Assembly (NCBI RefSeq): GCF_001704415.2
Contig: NC_030811.1
Location: forward strand, 60,005,591-60,069,590
Length of the DNA: 64,000 nucleotides
Source of the DNA: Capra hircus
Lineage: Eukaryota > Chordata > Mammalia > Artiodactyla > Bovidae
Direction of reading: 5' to 3'
The notes under the pieces: generated by a model
Told to the model about the DNA's origin: nothing
Database searches by the model: none
The model's input: only the letters and a program-made list of their open reading frames with translations
In this document: positions 1-11,304 of the stretch, piece by piece
Layout of the letters: the number at the start of each line of letters is the position of its first letter
Numbering within the stretch: the first letter of the stretch is position 1
Position numbers and translations under genes: made by a program

Positions 1-570
1 AGCTTCTCCATCTTTGGCTGCAAAGAATATAATCAATCTGATTTCGGTGTTGACCATTTGGTGATGTCCATGTGTAGAGTCTTCTCTTGTGTTGTTGGAA
101 GAGGGTGTTTGCTATGACCAGTGCTTTCTCTTGGCAAAACTCTATTAGTCTTTGCCCTGCTTCATTCCGCATTCCAAGGCCAAATTTGCCTGTTACTCCA
201 GGTGTTTCTTGCCTTCCTACTTTTGCATTCCAGTCCCCTATAATGAAAAGGACATCTTTTTTGGGTGTTAGTTCTAAAAGGTCTTGTAGGTCTTCATAGA
301 ACCGTTCATCTTCAGCTTCTTCAGCGTTACTGGTTGGGGCATAGACTTGGATAACTGTGATATTGAATGGTTTGCCTTGGAGACAAACAGATCATTCTGT
401 CGTTTTTGAGATTGCATCCAAGTACTGCATTTCGGACTCTTTTGTTGATCATAATGGCTACTCCATTTCTTCTGAGGGATTCCTGCCCGTAGTAGTAGAT
501 ATAATGGCCATCTGAGTTAAATTCACCCATTCCAGTCCATTATTGTTCGCTGATTCCTAGAAGGTCGACA
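1..570 (-). mobile_element. BovB (RTE) LINE fragment, endonuclease region
   Basis: Read on the minus strand, this is the apurinic-type endonuclease part of BovB, ending in the segment just after the nuclease domain (LYTWTSPNG, NQIDYI and WNAKVG-like motifs are recognisable on reverse translation). It is a dead copy with stops and frameshifts. It is cut by the window edge at its 3' side and stops abruptly at 570 against an L1 3' end. Confidence 0.9.
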
Positions 571-1083
571 TATTACTCAGCCATAAAAAGGAACGCATTT
601 GTCAGTTATGATGAGATGGATGAACCTAGAACCTATTATACAGAGTGAAGTGAGTCAGAAAGAGAAAGATAAATATTGTATTCTAACACATATATACAGA
701 ATCTAGAAGAATGGTACTGAAGAACTTATTTACAGGGCAGCAACAGAGAAATGGACATAGAGAATAGACTTATGGACATGGGAGACGGGAGAAGAGAGTG
801 AGATGCATGGAAAGAGTAACATGGAAACTTACATTACCATATGTAAAATAGATAGCCAACAGGAATTTGCTGAATGGCTCAGGAAACTGAAACAGGGGCT
901 CTGTGTATCAATGTAGAGGGAGATGGGAGGGAGGTTCAAAAGGGAGGGGAAATATGTATACCTATGGCTGATTCATATTGAGGTTTGACAAAAAACAACA
1001 AAATTCTGTAAAGCCATGATCCTTTAAAAGCCTTATTATTAAAAGCCTTATTTTAATTTAAAAAATAAATTAAAAAGAAAAGA
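571..1083 (+). mobile_element. L1 3' end (ORF2 tail and 3' UTR)
   Basis: It begins with the ORF2 C-terminal sequence TATTACTCAGCCATAAAAAG and runs through the L1 3' UTR (ATACCTATGGCTGATTCAT) to an A/T-rich tail near 1083. It is a short 5'-truncated ruminant L1, related to the tail of the longer copy that ends at 53760. Confidence 0.85.
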
Positions 1084-1302
1084 AAAATCTCTTCTTGAGC
1101 GATGTCAAATCCCTTCCTCAGCCTGCATGGCTCTCCATGAACAAAATAACTAAACAATGCCCCTAGGAACATTAATATATCTTAAATGTAATCTACAAAT
1201 AGTAAGATGCTTCATAATTATTTGTTTACATGAAAGACTCTAGTCAGCACATGAACTGCTGGAGGATGAAGTGTATGTTCTAAGTCCTTGTCATCAGTAT
1301 AG

Positions 1303-1500
1303 GTTTCCCAGGTGGCTCCATGGTAAAGAATCCTCCTGCCAAGCAGGAGACCCGGGTTCAATCCTTGGGTCGGAAAGATCTCCTGGAGAAGGAAATGGCT
1401 ACCCACTCCAGCATTCTTGCCTGGAAAATTCCATGGACAGAGGAACCTGACTGGACCCATGGGGTCTCAAAAGAGATACCACTTAGTGACTAAACAACAC
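1303..1500 (+). mobile_element. Bov-tA SINE
   Basis: The tRNA-derived head (TTTCCCAGGTGGCTC, then GGTTCAATCC box B) is followed by the BovB-derived body (CTGGAGAAGGAAATGG) and a diverged end. The head is a tRNA pseudogene-like promoter and not a tRNA gene. Confidence 0.93.
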
Positions 1501-2030
1501 CATAGAAGAAGAGCTTTAGCTATTGAATGAATGAGAAATAAAAATAAATATCCTAGCTCTAAGTGTAATTGGAATATAACTTATCTGTTGGATCCTTATC
1601 CAGAGGATAAGTAATTAACCTATTTGTATCAGAAATCAAATTTTCTTTGCAGTCCTCAAAAGCTTATTATTGCCTTCGAAACAGTACTACAACAGCAAAA
1701 ACAACAGTTATCATTGTTAGCTCCTGTTAGGAGCAGGGTTTCTTCATAAGGAATCGATTAGCCTGTATTATGCCTCCTATCCTTTGTAAGGAAACCATTT
1801 CCTGCTTTTGTCTATTCTCACCCACCTCACATTCACAAACACACCTCTCCTTTTGAAAACGTTCTCCCTCTACTTCAATCTTCTTCTACATGGGACTGAC
1901 AATTCTACAACCCAGGCCATGGGGATGTGAGACTACCTCTAGGTCAATAGGATTCTTCTTTTTGTGATTTTTAGAATTGAAACTAAGAGAACATAAGTAC
2001 CTCAAACAAGCCCCATGAAGAAAGCTGGTA
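1501..2030. other. Intronic sequence, nothing recognised
   Basis: AT-rich unique-looking intron. I see no exon, repeat family or motif here. Confidence 0.6.
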
Positions 2031-2346
2031 TCAAACCAGTCAATTCTAAAGGAAATCAATCCTGAATATTCATTGGAAGGACTGATGCTGAAGCTGAACC
2101 TCCAATATTTTGGCCGCCTGAAGTGAAGAGCCAACTCATTAGAATAGACCCTGATGCTGGGAAAGATTGAAGGCAGGAGGAGAAGGGGACGACAGAGGAT
2201 GAGATGGTTGGGTGGTATCACTGACTCAACAGACATGAGTTTGAGCATGCTCCGGGAGATGGTGAAGGACAGGGAGGCCTGGTGTGCTGCAGTCCGTGGA
2301 GGTCCCAAAGAGTCAGACATGACTGCGTGACTGAACAATAACAACA
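2031..2346 (+). mobile_element. BovB 3'-end fragment
   Basis: This is the last ~315 bp of BovB, from the AACCAGTC...GGAAGGACTGATGCTG segment through the terminal CAAAGAGTCAGACATGACT region. It is old, with many transitions at former CpG sites. Confidence 0.92.
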
Positions 2347-2524
2347 GAATGTACAGAATGCAGAAACAAAGGACGTGGTTCCAGATCTTGCTTCCAGTTG
2401 TCACTTAAATCAGAGCACTTTCCCTCCTTGGCCTAACTTGCAGTTTGTTTGTTTATGGAAAGTAAAATCCTATCACTTGAAAAAAAAGACTATCATCTTC
2501 CAACTAAAGCACATCCAAGATTTC

Positions 2525-2650
2525 ATTTAACCCTCCCAACAACTATATGCAGTAGACAGTATCTTTATTTTATGGATAAGGAACCAGAAAGCTCAGAACA
2601 GAGAGAAGCATGCCCAAGGCATCTGATTAATAGCTACGATTCAGATTAGG
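2525..2650 (-). repeat. MIR SINE (reverse orientation)
   Basis: The MIR core is recognisable in reverse: TTTATTTTATGGATAAGGAAC, then the diverged equivalent of the GAGGTTAAGT-CCCAAGG-CACA block. It is ancient. Confidence 0.65.
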
Positions 2651-3773
2651 TCATTCAGACGCCAAAATGCAAACACTTGACTTCCCTGCCTCTTTCTGAA
2701 CCACTCTTTGAGCAACCTGAGCACCAATTTGAATTCAGTGACCTTAGACAATAAGCAGAAAGCACAAGTCTTCTCTTCATTAATAAAAATAGATGCTATT
2801 GATCTTGGTTTAACTCCTGGGGGTATTACAGAGTTCAATTAAATGCCTTGATAAAGTGCTCTGAGAATATAAGTAGGCATTGTTTTATAGACTATACTAC
2901 TAAACATTTGTGTCTTACAATGCCAATAATTGGGATGCAGAAAAATAGTGCTTTTTTAAAAGTAATCCAAAAAAACCTTGTGCATAAATATTAGGTATTA
3001 GTAATTTAACTGAACATTAATATGTTTGCTTTAGACACTAAGATGTAATTGGTATTTCAGAAGTGGGTTCCCTCTAAAAGACCTTAAGTTAAATCAAAAG
3101 GCAAAACATTTCTAGAAAATTGCATCTTCCTACTATTGTAGAAAAATGAGTTAGAATTTTAATTGGTACTTCTTTAGTCTCAGTACTTGCTCACAGACGT
3201 AATGTGACCATAATCTTCCCAGTCAATTATTAACACAAATCATTGATTTGGGAATGGAGAAAAGCAAACACACACAGACCAAAGGGAGATGGATTTGTGT
3301 GTGAACCCAATTTTCCTCAGAAGAAAAACAGACATCTCCTCCAACGTAAGGGTATGCTTAGATTTACTTTTTCTATTAGTAACTTATTTAATATGGCAAC
3401 AAACAAAAGGCAATCCATTAAAAAGCAATTTTCCTCTTACTCCAGGGTGTTTCATCATTTGCTGTCTAGCACTCAATCAGAATGTAGCAATCCTTTAATA
3501 TTTTATGAGTAGAAAACAACCAATTTGGGCATGTAGACTTCAGAAACGTGGGGGTCTTTGGTAGGCTTGCAAAATGTCAGAAATGGGCTCTGCAATCAGT
3601 AGAGGGTGAACACAGGTCAACCTGAAAGCTCAGACTATCGAAATTTGAAAATTATGCTTTAGATCAGATAATGGGTGTATATATATATATGTACATATAT
3701 TTATGGATATATAAACACACATTTATAGCTAAGAGGAAAAAACATCAGTTTCAGCTCATATACTTTCTCAAGT
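2651..3773. other. Intronic sequence with a short AT tract
   Basis: Mostly unrecognised intron. It contains a short imperfect (TA)n/(CATA)n run at about 3674-3712. Short open frames at 3243-3512 have no recognisable protein features. Confidence 0.55.
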
Positions 3774-3774
3774 G

Positions 3775-3897
3775 GAAGACTGATTCCTGGGGACAGAGAC
3801 CATATCTGGTTCACCTTTGCACCTACAGTGTTCAACATAGTCTCTGGCATATTGTAATTAATCAGTAGATTTTTATTAAACAAATGAATAGATGCAT
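3775..3897 (+). repeat. L2 LINE 3' end
   Basis: It shows the typical L2 terminal sequence order: GGGGACAGAGACCATATCTG, an ACCTACAGTG stretch, a CTGGCATATTG stretch, then ATTAAACAAATGAATAG. It is ancient and diverged. Confidence 0.65.
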
Positions 3898-6308
3898 TTG
3901 TCATCTTAGACAAAAGGAAGCCTGCCATGGAGATGTCAGAAACCAGACCTGATCTGGTGCTAAGCAAGTTGCAGCAGCATATTGGAGGCCTTCTCTGCAG
4001 CAGAAGGTTCTCACCTTCTGAAATGGTGCATAGTGTGTGGAACACCTTCAGGGATCCCAAAGGTATTTGCCTTCATTCTTACTTGGTTACCTCATCCCAT
4101 AGAATGGGATTCTCTCTTGGTTCCTGGCTTGACTACCAGCTCTTCAAACATCTGGAGAGGGTGCTCTATACCAGGCAGAGGTCAGCCTCTAATCTACACC
4201 AATTCCCTCCCTCAAAGCACAGAGCTGACATTTACATGAGCAGCATGCTCTGCTTAGACTCTTGTCACAAAAGTTCTTGTCCACACACCAGATGGGGCAC
4301 CACTGACGGGGAGGAGAGTCCAAATCAGATACACATTAATCTTGCCCACATATAGCCTGAAATGTGGCCATCTTGTCCAAGTTAGCTTCCTTAGGTTGAA
4401 TACTGCCTGTTCCTAGGCTACTCCTCTCATACATAACCCTTGCAATTTCAGACACCAAAGTTACTTGTGATCAAGCCAAAATGAATGCAACTACTCAAAC
4501 CATCAGCCCAACTCTTTCTGGGGAAATGTAGGAATATGAGCACGTAGTGAAGTCTGCTACTTGTTATTCAAGGACACAAATGTCATAAGTAGCCAAGACA
4601 GAATCCTGCTGCCTGTTGTCCCCAACATTCTCCCCCTAGTCCACCATATTTCTGCTCTGTGCTGACTTGTAGCATAATGGACACATGTCCATTGGGCAAA
4701 GGAGAAAAGCAGAAAGCCAGGTATGACAGTTAAAGCTCACAAGAGCATACCTTCTGCCATCATCAAGATGAGAGTAAGATAGCCAAAGCAGGCCTCTGGG
4801 GAAGACAAAAATGAAGGCAGGACAAGAAAAGGACATTGCAAGGCAGTAATCTGGACACAGGATATACCAGCCAAGCAGAACATGACTGTTCTCATTTCTG
4901 AAAATCTTGGGTAGTCATCAGTGCCTTTTAGCAAGTGACTTTCTATACTTTTCCCCATCAAATTGAGATAAACAGGAAATAGTCATGCTTATCAGACAGG
5001 AATTCAGGAGGATTTTTTTGATTCAGGACTTTAATTCTTTAGTGGAATACTTAGTAAGCTACATAGCAGACATAATCTCTACAAGTTAGTGAAATGAAGA
5101 GTAGGAAGGATGAAATGAAGGTCAAGGATTAAAGTAAAAATGAAATGTTAGCATTGGTGATAAGTGAACCCAAGCAGACTACACAGACATCTCTCAGGAT
5201 AGGTTGTTACTCTTTTAATGCAAAAATAACCTAATTTGGGCTCATAAGTAATGAACTTTCGGGGGAATTCCGGACCCAGTTTGGTTTCTTTCCCCCAGCC
5301 ACATTGGGAGGATGATAACACTCACTGTGCTTGGTCAAACAGGCTCAAATTCTTAGCTTTTTTCCTTATTAAGTTCTACATTTTAAAAATTTACCTTAGC
5401 AGTGATGGTAGTCAATTTTACACTGTAAATAAAACATAACCCCCTTTCCAATTTCATCTTTAGATTCCTTCCCATCAATCATTATAGACCATTATTTTAC
5501 ACTCTCAAACAGGTGACTAAATATTTATGCTTTCACAATAATACCAAACACTAGACATTCCTCTGGTATAAATAGCTTCTGCTGATGCCTATGTTATTAA
5601 GTCTACAAGAAAAGATTTATATGTGTGTCGGCTCTATAGCTGTTATAGGGAATGGAATTTAGCTGCTACAGGGAGACTCAGTGTTAACTATGATTGCAGG
5701 CCTGGTTAAATCAGATTTGCCTTAACGGGTTAAAACCAAATTATGCAAGGGAGCAAAAGGCAAGAGAATTATCATGCTCTCTATTGCTAGGTATCCTCTC
5801 TTAAATTCTGTAACACTGTGTAAGGGAGGAAAAGAGCAATAAGCATATTTCTGACCACACAGCTACTCATTTCCTTCAATAATTCTATCTTTCATAGAGA
5901 AAGGATTCTAAGCAAGTAAAATACTGGAAGCAAGAGAATTTCATTAAAGTGTGCATTTTTCTTTATACAAGAAAGATGTTTCAAAAAGCAAAAAGAAAAT
6001 GATCTACTGGTAGCTTAAAAACTGGAATTTTAAAAAAGAAACCCATAGATCTTTTCCTAAACAGAGCAATATATACTCTGACAATATTTTAAATTTGGTC
6101 ACAATACCTGCACATTTTTCCATTCCTGTAGATTTTAATATTTATTCCCAGAGCAGACATGCAGAAATACATACACGGGAAACCTGAGTTAAAGAATGTT
6201 CAGTCCATGGGAATGATGCCCATGCTTAGCTGTCAGCACCTTGGGAACCCTGCATGTAGGTAGGCAGCCCCAGAAGCTGGATACCCTGTGGGAAACGAGG
6301 ATACTTAC
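3898..6308. other. Repeat-poor intron block downstream of the ELMO1 exon
   Basis: About 2.4 kb without a recognisable ruminant repeat. The longest open frame (3927-4355, plus strand, 142 codons) has no recognisable domain and ordinary intron composition, so I treat it as chance. The stretch 5560-5780 is unique and contains TTAA-rich motifs. A conserved noncoding element is possible but cannot be shown from one sequence. Confidence 0.5.
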
Positions 6309-6417
6309 GCAGCTCGCCCACTTTCAGGATTTCACACAGCATCTTGGTCAGCTCTATACTACTGCGGCCAAAGGGACATTCATGCTTATCTTCTCGGCTA
6401 CTGTTCTCAAGCACAAT
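6309..6417 (-). CDS. ELMO1: ELMO1 coding exon (ELMO domain, downstream of the two)
   Basis: This exon is 109 bp, 36 codons plus one base. It starts in phase 0 and ends after the first base of the next codon. The minus-strand translation begins [18 protein letters not shown] and ends CEILKVGEL, followed by a split codon starting with C. This continues directly from the exon at 39646-39750 and matches ELMO1 at about residues 398-433, still in the ELMO domain. The IVLENSS start is what I recall for ELMO1, whereas ELMO2 differs just before the shared [10 protein letters not shown] stretch. The acceptor has a clean pyrimidine tract (TTCCTTTCCTGCTTGCAG, ending at 6418) and the donor is C then GTAAGT (GT at 6308-6307). 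The frame is intact. The ELMO domain is shared with the small ELMOD proteins, some of which act as Arf/Arl GAPs. In ELMO1 it forms part of the scaffold that joins the RhoG-binding N-terminal region to the DOCK-binding end. Confidence 0.97.
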
Positions 6418-6445
6418 CTGCAAGCAGGAAAGGAAGGAGGTCAGA
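6418..6445 (-). other. Splice acceptor and pyrimidine tract, ELMO1
   Basis: On the minus strand a pyrimidine-rich run (CTCCTTCCTTTCCTGCTTG) leads into CAG immediately before the exon base at 6417. No strong branch-point motif stands out. Confidence 0.8.
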
Positions 6446-6805
6446 AAGGGAAGTCAGTTTACAGAAAACATCAAAAGTGTTGGCTGTATTGTAATAGAGA
6501 AACAGATCTACTCCAGACCACCAAACTAAGTCTCTTGGGAGCAGAACAAAATTGTACTCTAAGTATAGTCTCTGTATATAGGGCTGAAAACTCTCTTGTT
6601 TTCCAAATCTCCTAAAACTACTTCCAACTCTGTAAGAGGATATTTTGCTCATCAGTTTCCACTTACCCAGAGGTGCCCATGGAGAGTTTTTAAAAATAGT
6701 ACAATAAAGACTTTTTACTTAAGTAACAAAACCACTCTCTTATTCTCCCAGTCATATCTTCCCTTTCCTGGGAATAGTAACTCTCCTTTAATGACTTCAG
6801 CTCCT

Positions 6806-7368
6806 ACAGTTTCTTTTTTTTTAAAAATATTCTTTTTCACTTTGGTGTATCATAGGGTATAGAATACAGTTCTCTATGCTATACAGTAGGACCTTGTTGT
6901 CTCTCCATTCTATATCTAAAAGTTTGAAAGAAAGTGAAAGTCACTCAGTCATGTCCGTCTCTTTGCAACCCCATGGACTGCACAGTCCATGGAATTCTCC
7001 AGGCCAGAATACTGGAGTGGGCAGCCTATCCCTTCTCCAGTGGATCTTCCCAACCCAGGAATCAAACCGGGGTCTCCTGCAGTGCAGGCAGATTCTTTAC
7101 CAAGTGAGCTATCAGGGAAGCCATGTAAAAGCTTGCATCCTGCTAATCCTAAAACCCGCCACTCCATCCCTCCCCTCCAATCCCCTCCCCCTTGGCAACC
7201 ACATGATTCTGTTTCAAAATAGGTTCATTTGTTTCATATTTTAGACCCCACATAAAAGTGACATCATATGGTATTTGTCTTTCTCTTTTGACTTACTTCA
7301 CTTAGTTTGATAAACGCTAACTGCATCCATGTTGCTGCAAATGGTATTATTCCATTTTTTTTTAATGG
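6806..7368 (-). mobile_element. L1 3' fragment, split by a Bov-tA
   Basis: This is a reverse-complement L1 3' region (CTATGCTATACAGTAGGACC, GACTTACTTCACTTAGT, CATGTTGCTGCAAATGG). The boundaries are fixed by a 10-bp target-site duplication TTCAGCTCCT at 6796-6805 and 7369-7378. It is interrupted by the SINE at 6927-7125. Confidence 0.88.
6927..7125 (-). mobile_element. Bov-tA SINE inserted in L1
   Basis: A Bov-tA in reverse, from GAAAGTGAAAGTCACTCAGT to the tRNA head CAGGGAAGCC. It is flanked by a one-mismatch 10-bp duplication (TAAAAGTTTG at 6917-6926, TAAAAGCTTG at 7126-7135), so it is younger than the surrounding L1. Confidence 0.93.
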
Positions 7369-7378
7369 TTCAGCTCCT

Positions 7379-8361
7379 CTACTTAATCACATATTTCCCA
7401 CAGGAGTTTCCATGTTCTTACAAGAGCTCACCCCGGCATTAGTGGACCAAGCACACCTAACGGACATGTGACACAAAAATGGACCATCCAGAGTTCTTCC
7501 CTGAGACTTAGCACCAAAATGGGGAAAACTGGCCCAACTATGCTTATATTGCCCAAGAGGTATGAGTGTAGGAACTACCTGAAAGTGAGTCTGAAAGAAA
7601 AAACAGAAAAAGAAAAGCAAGTCAAAATGCAAGGGAAAACAGAGCAGAGGCAGGGGTGGCCGTGGCAGCATTTGAGTGCTGAGCAAAACTACCTCCCCAG
7701 ATTTATGGTTTATTTGCTCAGCCCTCCATTTGAAAATTATTTGTGCCATCTAACAAATTCTCTTCTTTCCTTAAGCTGGTTTGAAATATTCCTACTATAA
7801 CTAAGGGAGCCATTTAGCACATTCATCAAACAAAAGTAAAACATAAAAGGAAAAACTCTACTTCAGGAATAAAGGGCTATTAGCCAACTGTTCTAAAGCA
7901 CACAAAATAATAAAATAATAAAAAATTAAGGTTGCCAAACTTCAAATTCATATGTTGACAAAAAGAATAATCAGCTTATTCATCTCTGAAGCACCCTATA
8001 ACTTTCCCAGTGGGGTTGTCTGGAATGTCCTTAAAAGCTATAGGACCCTCAGTAGGTGTCTCCCAGAAGTGTTTACCACAATGCAGTGACTTATGTGGTT
8101 TTCCCTCCAGACTATGACTTCTTCAGTGAAAGAAATGGTGTTTTATTCATTCAATTAATAGTAGTAATTGAGTACCTATTGTCTACCAGAAAGATGCCTA
8201 GGCCCATAGAATTGAAAGCAAGACCAGGGCTCTGACCTATAGGAGCATCCACTCTAACCATGGCAGACAGACAAAACAAAAGAGGCAATTACAGAGAGAA
8301 TAGCACTGATATATATATACACTATTATGTATAAAAGAATTAGTGGGAAGTTGCTAAATGA
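7379..8361. other. Intronic sequence, one possible ancient repeat
   Basis: Mostly unrecognised. About 8140-8330 carries a diverged run like the common mammalian 'ATTGAGTACCTATTGT...' interspersed repeat, but I cannot name the family with confidence. Confidence 0.4.
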
Positions 8362-8437
8362 CACAGGGAGCCCAGCCTGGTGCTCTGTGATGACCTAGCA
8401 CAGAGAAATGTGGGGTGGGGGTAGAGGGAGGGAAGGG

Positions 8438-8481
<44 letters not shown>

Positions 8482-8566
8482 GACTGATCTGTGTTGTTTT
8501 ACAGCAGAAAGCAACACAAAATTGTAAAGCAATTTTCCATCAATTAAATAATTAATATATTTTTTG
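8362..8566 (+). mobile_element. L1 3' UTR tail with internal CA repeat
   Basis: It reads GAGGGAGGGAAGGGATACAC, then a CA array, then GACTGATCTGTGTTGTTTTA and the terminal TTGTAAAGCAATTTTCC. This is the end of an L1 whose internal TATGTATAC region has expanded into a microsatellite. Confidence 0.8.
8441..8479 (+). repeat. (CA)n microsatellite
   Basis: About 19 CA units, nearly pure, inside the L1 3' UTR tail. Likely length-polymorphic. Confidence 0.95.
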
Positions 8567-8970
8567 AAAAAGAGGTAATTATAGTTTATAACAAGTGCTA
8601 CCAAAAAGATTAACTGGTTGAGGTGGTAAAGAGTAACAAGAAAGACCTGGAGAGGAGAGTACAGATAACCAGGTGACTATTAGGAATCCAGGGGTGAAAT
8701 AGAGTTTGCCATGTCAAAGTCTAGGAGAAAGAATAGTCCAGGCAGAGATCAAGGACAGAGCCGCTGAGTTGAGTAGGGTATGTTTCAGATACAGTCTCCT
8801 CACGTGGCCTGGTCTACAATGCGGAGGGGTCTGGAGCTGTGCAGGGCAGTATTAGGATTCCAGGAGCCTGAGCAGGGAAGAGAGAGCCAAAGGGCGTAGA
8901 GGTTGGCTAAAACCACTGCCCTAGGGCTCCAGCGGGTGTCATTTTCAAATTCTGAGACGCTAACCTGGAG

Positions 8971-10689
8971 AAATAGAGGAAAAGAACAGAATGGGAAAGA
9001 CTAGAGATCTCTTCAAGAAAATTGGAGATACCAAGGGAACATTTCATGCAAAGATGGGCTCGATAAAGGACAGAAATGGTATGGACCTAATAGAAGCAGA
9101 AGATATTAAGAAGAGGTGGCAAGAATACACAGAAGAACTGTACAAAAAAGATCTTCACGACCCAGATAATCATGATGATGTGATCACTAATCTAGAGCCA
9201 GACATCTTGTAATGTGAAGTCAAGAGGGCTTTAGAAAGTATCACTATGAACAAAGCTAGTGGAAGTGATGGAATTCCAGTTGAGCTATTTCAAATCCTGA
9301 AAGATGATGCTGTGAAAGTGCTGTACTCAATATGCCAGCAACTTTGGAAAACTCAGCAGTGGCCACAGGACTGGAAAAGGGCAGTTTTCATTCCAGTTCC
9401 AAAGAAAGGCAATGCAAAAGAATGCTCAAACTACCGCACAACTGCACTCATCTCACATGCTAGTAAAGTAATGCTCAAAATTCTCCAAGCCAGGCTTCAG
9501 CAACATGTGAACCATGAACTCCCTGATGTTCAAGCTGGTTTTAGAAAAGGCAGAGGAACCAGAGATCAAATTGCCAACATCCACTGGATCATGGAAAAAG
9601 CAAGAGCATTCCAGAAAAACATCTATTTCTGCTTTATTGACTATGCCAAAGCCTTTCACTGCGTGGATCACAATAAACTGTGGAAAATTCTGAAAGAGAT
9701 GGTAATACCAGACCACCTAACCTGCCTCTTGAGAAACCTGTATGCAGGTCAGGAAGCAACAGTTAGAACTGGACATGGAACAACAGACTGGTTCCAAATA
9801 GGAAAAGGAGTACATCAAGGCTATATATTGTCACCCTGCTTATTTAACTTCTATGCAGAGTACATCATGAGAAATACTGGGCTGGAAGAAACACAAGCTG
9901 GAATCAAGATTGCCGGGAGAAATATCAATAACCTCAGATATGCAGATGACACCACCCTTATGGCAGAAAGTGAAGAGGAGCTAAAAAGCCTCTTGATGAA
10001 AGTGAAAGAGGAGAGCAAAAAAGTTGGCTTAAAGCTCAACATTCAGAAAACAAAGATCATGGCATCTGGTCCCATCACTTTATGGGAAATAGATGGGGAA
10101 AGAGTGGAAACAGTGTCAGACTTTATTTTTTGGGGCTCCAAAATCACTGCAGATGGTGACTGCAGCCATGAAGTTAAAAGATGCTTACTCCTTGGAAGAA
10201 AAGTTATGACCAACCTAGATAGTATATTCAAAAGCAGAGACATTACTTTCCTGACTAAGGTCCATCTAGTTAAGGCTATGGTTTTCCCAGTGGTCAGGTA
10301 TGGATGTGAGAGTTGGACTGTAAAGAAGGCAGAGTGCCGAAGAATTGATGCTTTTGAACTGTGGTGTTGGAGAAGACTCATGAGAGTCCCTTGGACTGCA
10401 AGGAGATCCAGCCAGTCCATTCTGAAGGAGATCAGCCCTGGGATTTCTTTGGAAGGAATGATGCTAAAGCTTAAACTCCAGTATTCTGGCCACCTCATGC
10501 GAAGAGTTGACTCATTGGAAAAGACTCTGATGCTGGGAGGGATTGGGGGCAGGAGAAGAAGGGGACGACCGAGGATGAGATGGCTGGATGAGTGAACTCC
10601 GGGAGATGGTGATGGACAAGGAGGCCTGGCGTGCTGCGATTCATGGGGTCGCAAAGAGTCGGACACGACTGAGCGACTGAACTGAACTG
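8971..10689 (+). mobile_element. BovB LINE, 1.7 kb, 5'-truncated, target-site duplication visible
   Basis: The boundaries are set by a perfect 10-bp duplication AACCTGGAGA at 8962-8971 and 10690-10699, with one ambiguous base at the left edge. The copy contains the post-endonuclease linker, the reverse transcriptase and the 3' end finishing in the characteristic ACTGAACTGAACTGA. It lies antisense to ELMO1. Two changes disable the frame: a premature stop at 9210-9212 and a deletion of about 30 bases near 10588. Confidence 0.96.
8991..10595 (+). pseudogene. BovB reverse transcriptase, one nonsense mutation then a 449-codon frame
   Basis: The frame from 8991 is stopped at 9210-9212, where family members have a glutamate codon (a G-to-T change). 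The same frame then continues and is open from 9246 to 10595. In the 449-residue part I see RT motif A as FIDYAKAFHCV (residues 130-140). The first Asp of the motif is kept, but the second, normally AFD, is His. Next come QGYILSPCLFN (191-201) and the catalytic YADD (232-235), followed by the conserved C-terminal SWTVKKAE and WCWRRL segments. The end is truncated where a deletion joins RWLDE to a stop. The RT normally copies BovB RNA at a nicked chromosomal target. This copy lacks the endonuclease and has a motif A change, so it is inactive. Confidence 0.93.
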
Positions 10690-10699
10690 AACCTGGAGA

Positions 10700-11090
10700 T
10701 TGAGACAAGTAAGCAACATGGCCTGATTTGTTTCGAAAGATCTACAAGTGTAAAGAATGGATAGTAGGGCCTAAGAAAGAAAGTGCAGTCCTTTCGGAGG
10801 GCCTATAGTATCCCTGGCAGAGACGAAGGTGGCTCAGCTCTGACTGCAAGGGTGTACTCATTACACAGTAAGTGATCAAAAAAGGCAAGGAGAACACACA
10901 AGAAACCATACGGAAAGTGTTTAGGAAAGACAGATAACAGGAAGACTATTTGGAAGAAGTGAAGTAAAAAGGAGAAAATTAAAAGGGGAAGAAGGAAAAG
11001 TAAATGAAAGTGCTGTTTTATTTACACAAACTGGGTTCCAAATAACAAAGTAACATGAGGCAGCACAGGATATGGAGAATGGTTTAAAAG
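10700..11090. other. Intronic sequence, purine-rich stretch
   Basis: Unassigned, with a purine-rich run at about 10950-11005. No gene seen. Confidence 0.5.
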
Positions 11091-11101
11091 CAAAGGAGTA
11101 G

Positions 11102-11304
11102 GGACTTCCCTGGCAGTCCCGTGGCTAAGATTATGCCTTCCAATGGAGGCAGATCAGGTTTGACCCCTGGTCGGGGAGTTAAGATCCCACACGCCTCACC
11201 CGCGAAAAAAAAAAAAAAAAAAACGTAAAACAGAAGCAGTACTGTAACCAATTCAAGAAAGACTAAAAATAGTTCACTTCAAAAATAAATTAATTAAAAA
11301 GACC
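11102..11304 (+). mobile_element. CHR-type SINE (tRNA-Glu derived), extended tail
   Basis: It starts GGACTTCCCTGGCAGTCC, contains box B-like GGTTTGACCCCTGGTCGGGG, then a run of about 19 A. After that comes a second tail segment containing ACAGAAGCAGTACTGTAACC and ending in an A-rich stretch. The 11-bp duplication CAAAGGAGTAG at 11091-11101 and 11305-11315 brackets the whole unit, showing that the post-poly(A) tail belongs to the inserted element. Confidence 0.88.

Noticed and set aside
3927..4355. 142-codon plus-strand frame
   Set aside because: No recognisable domain, no splice or promoter context, overlapping alternative frames and intron-like composition.
9246..10595. 449-codon open frame as a possible novel host gene
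   Set aside because: It is BovB reverse transcriptase with YADD, bounded by BovB termini and a target-site duplication.
10043..10708. 221-codon minus-strand frame opposite BovB RT
   Set aside because: Shadow of the sense RT frame. Similar antisense frames recur in every BovB copy here.
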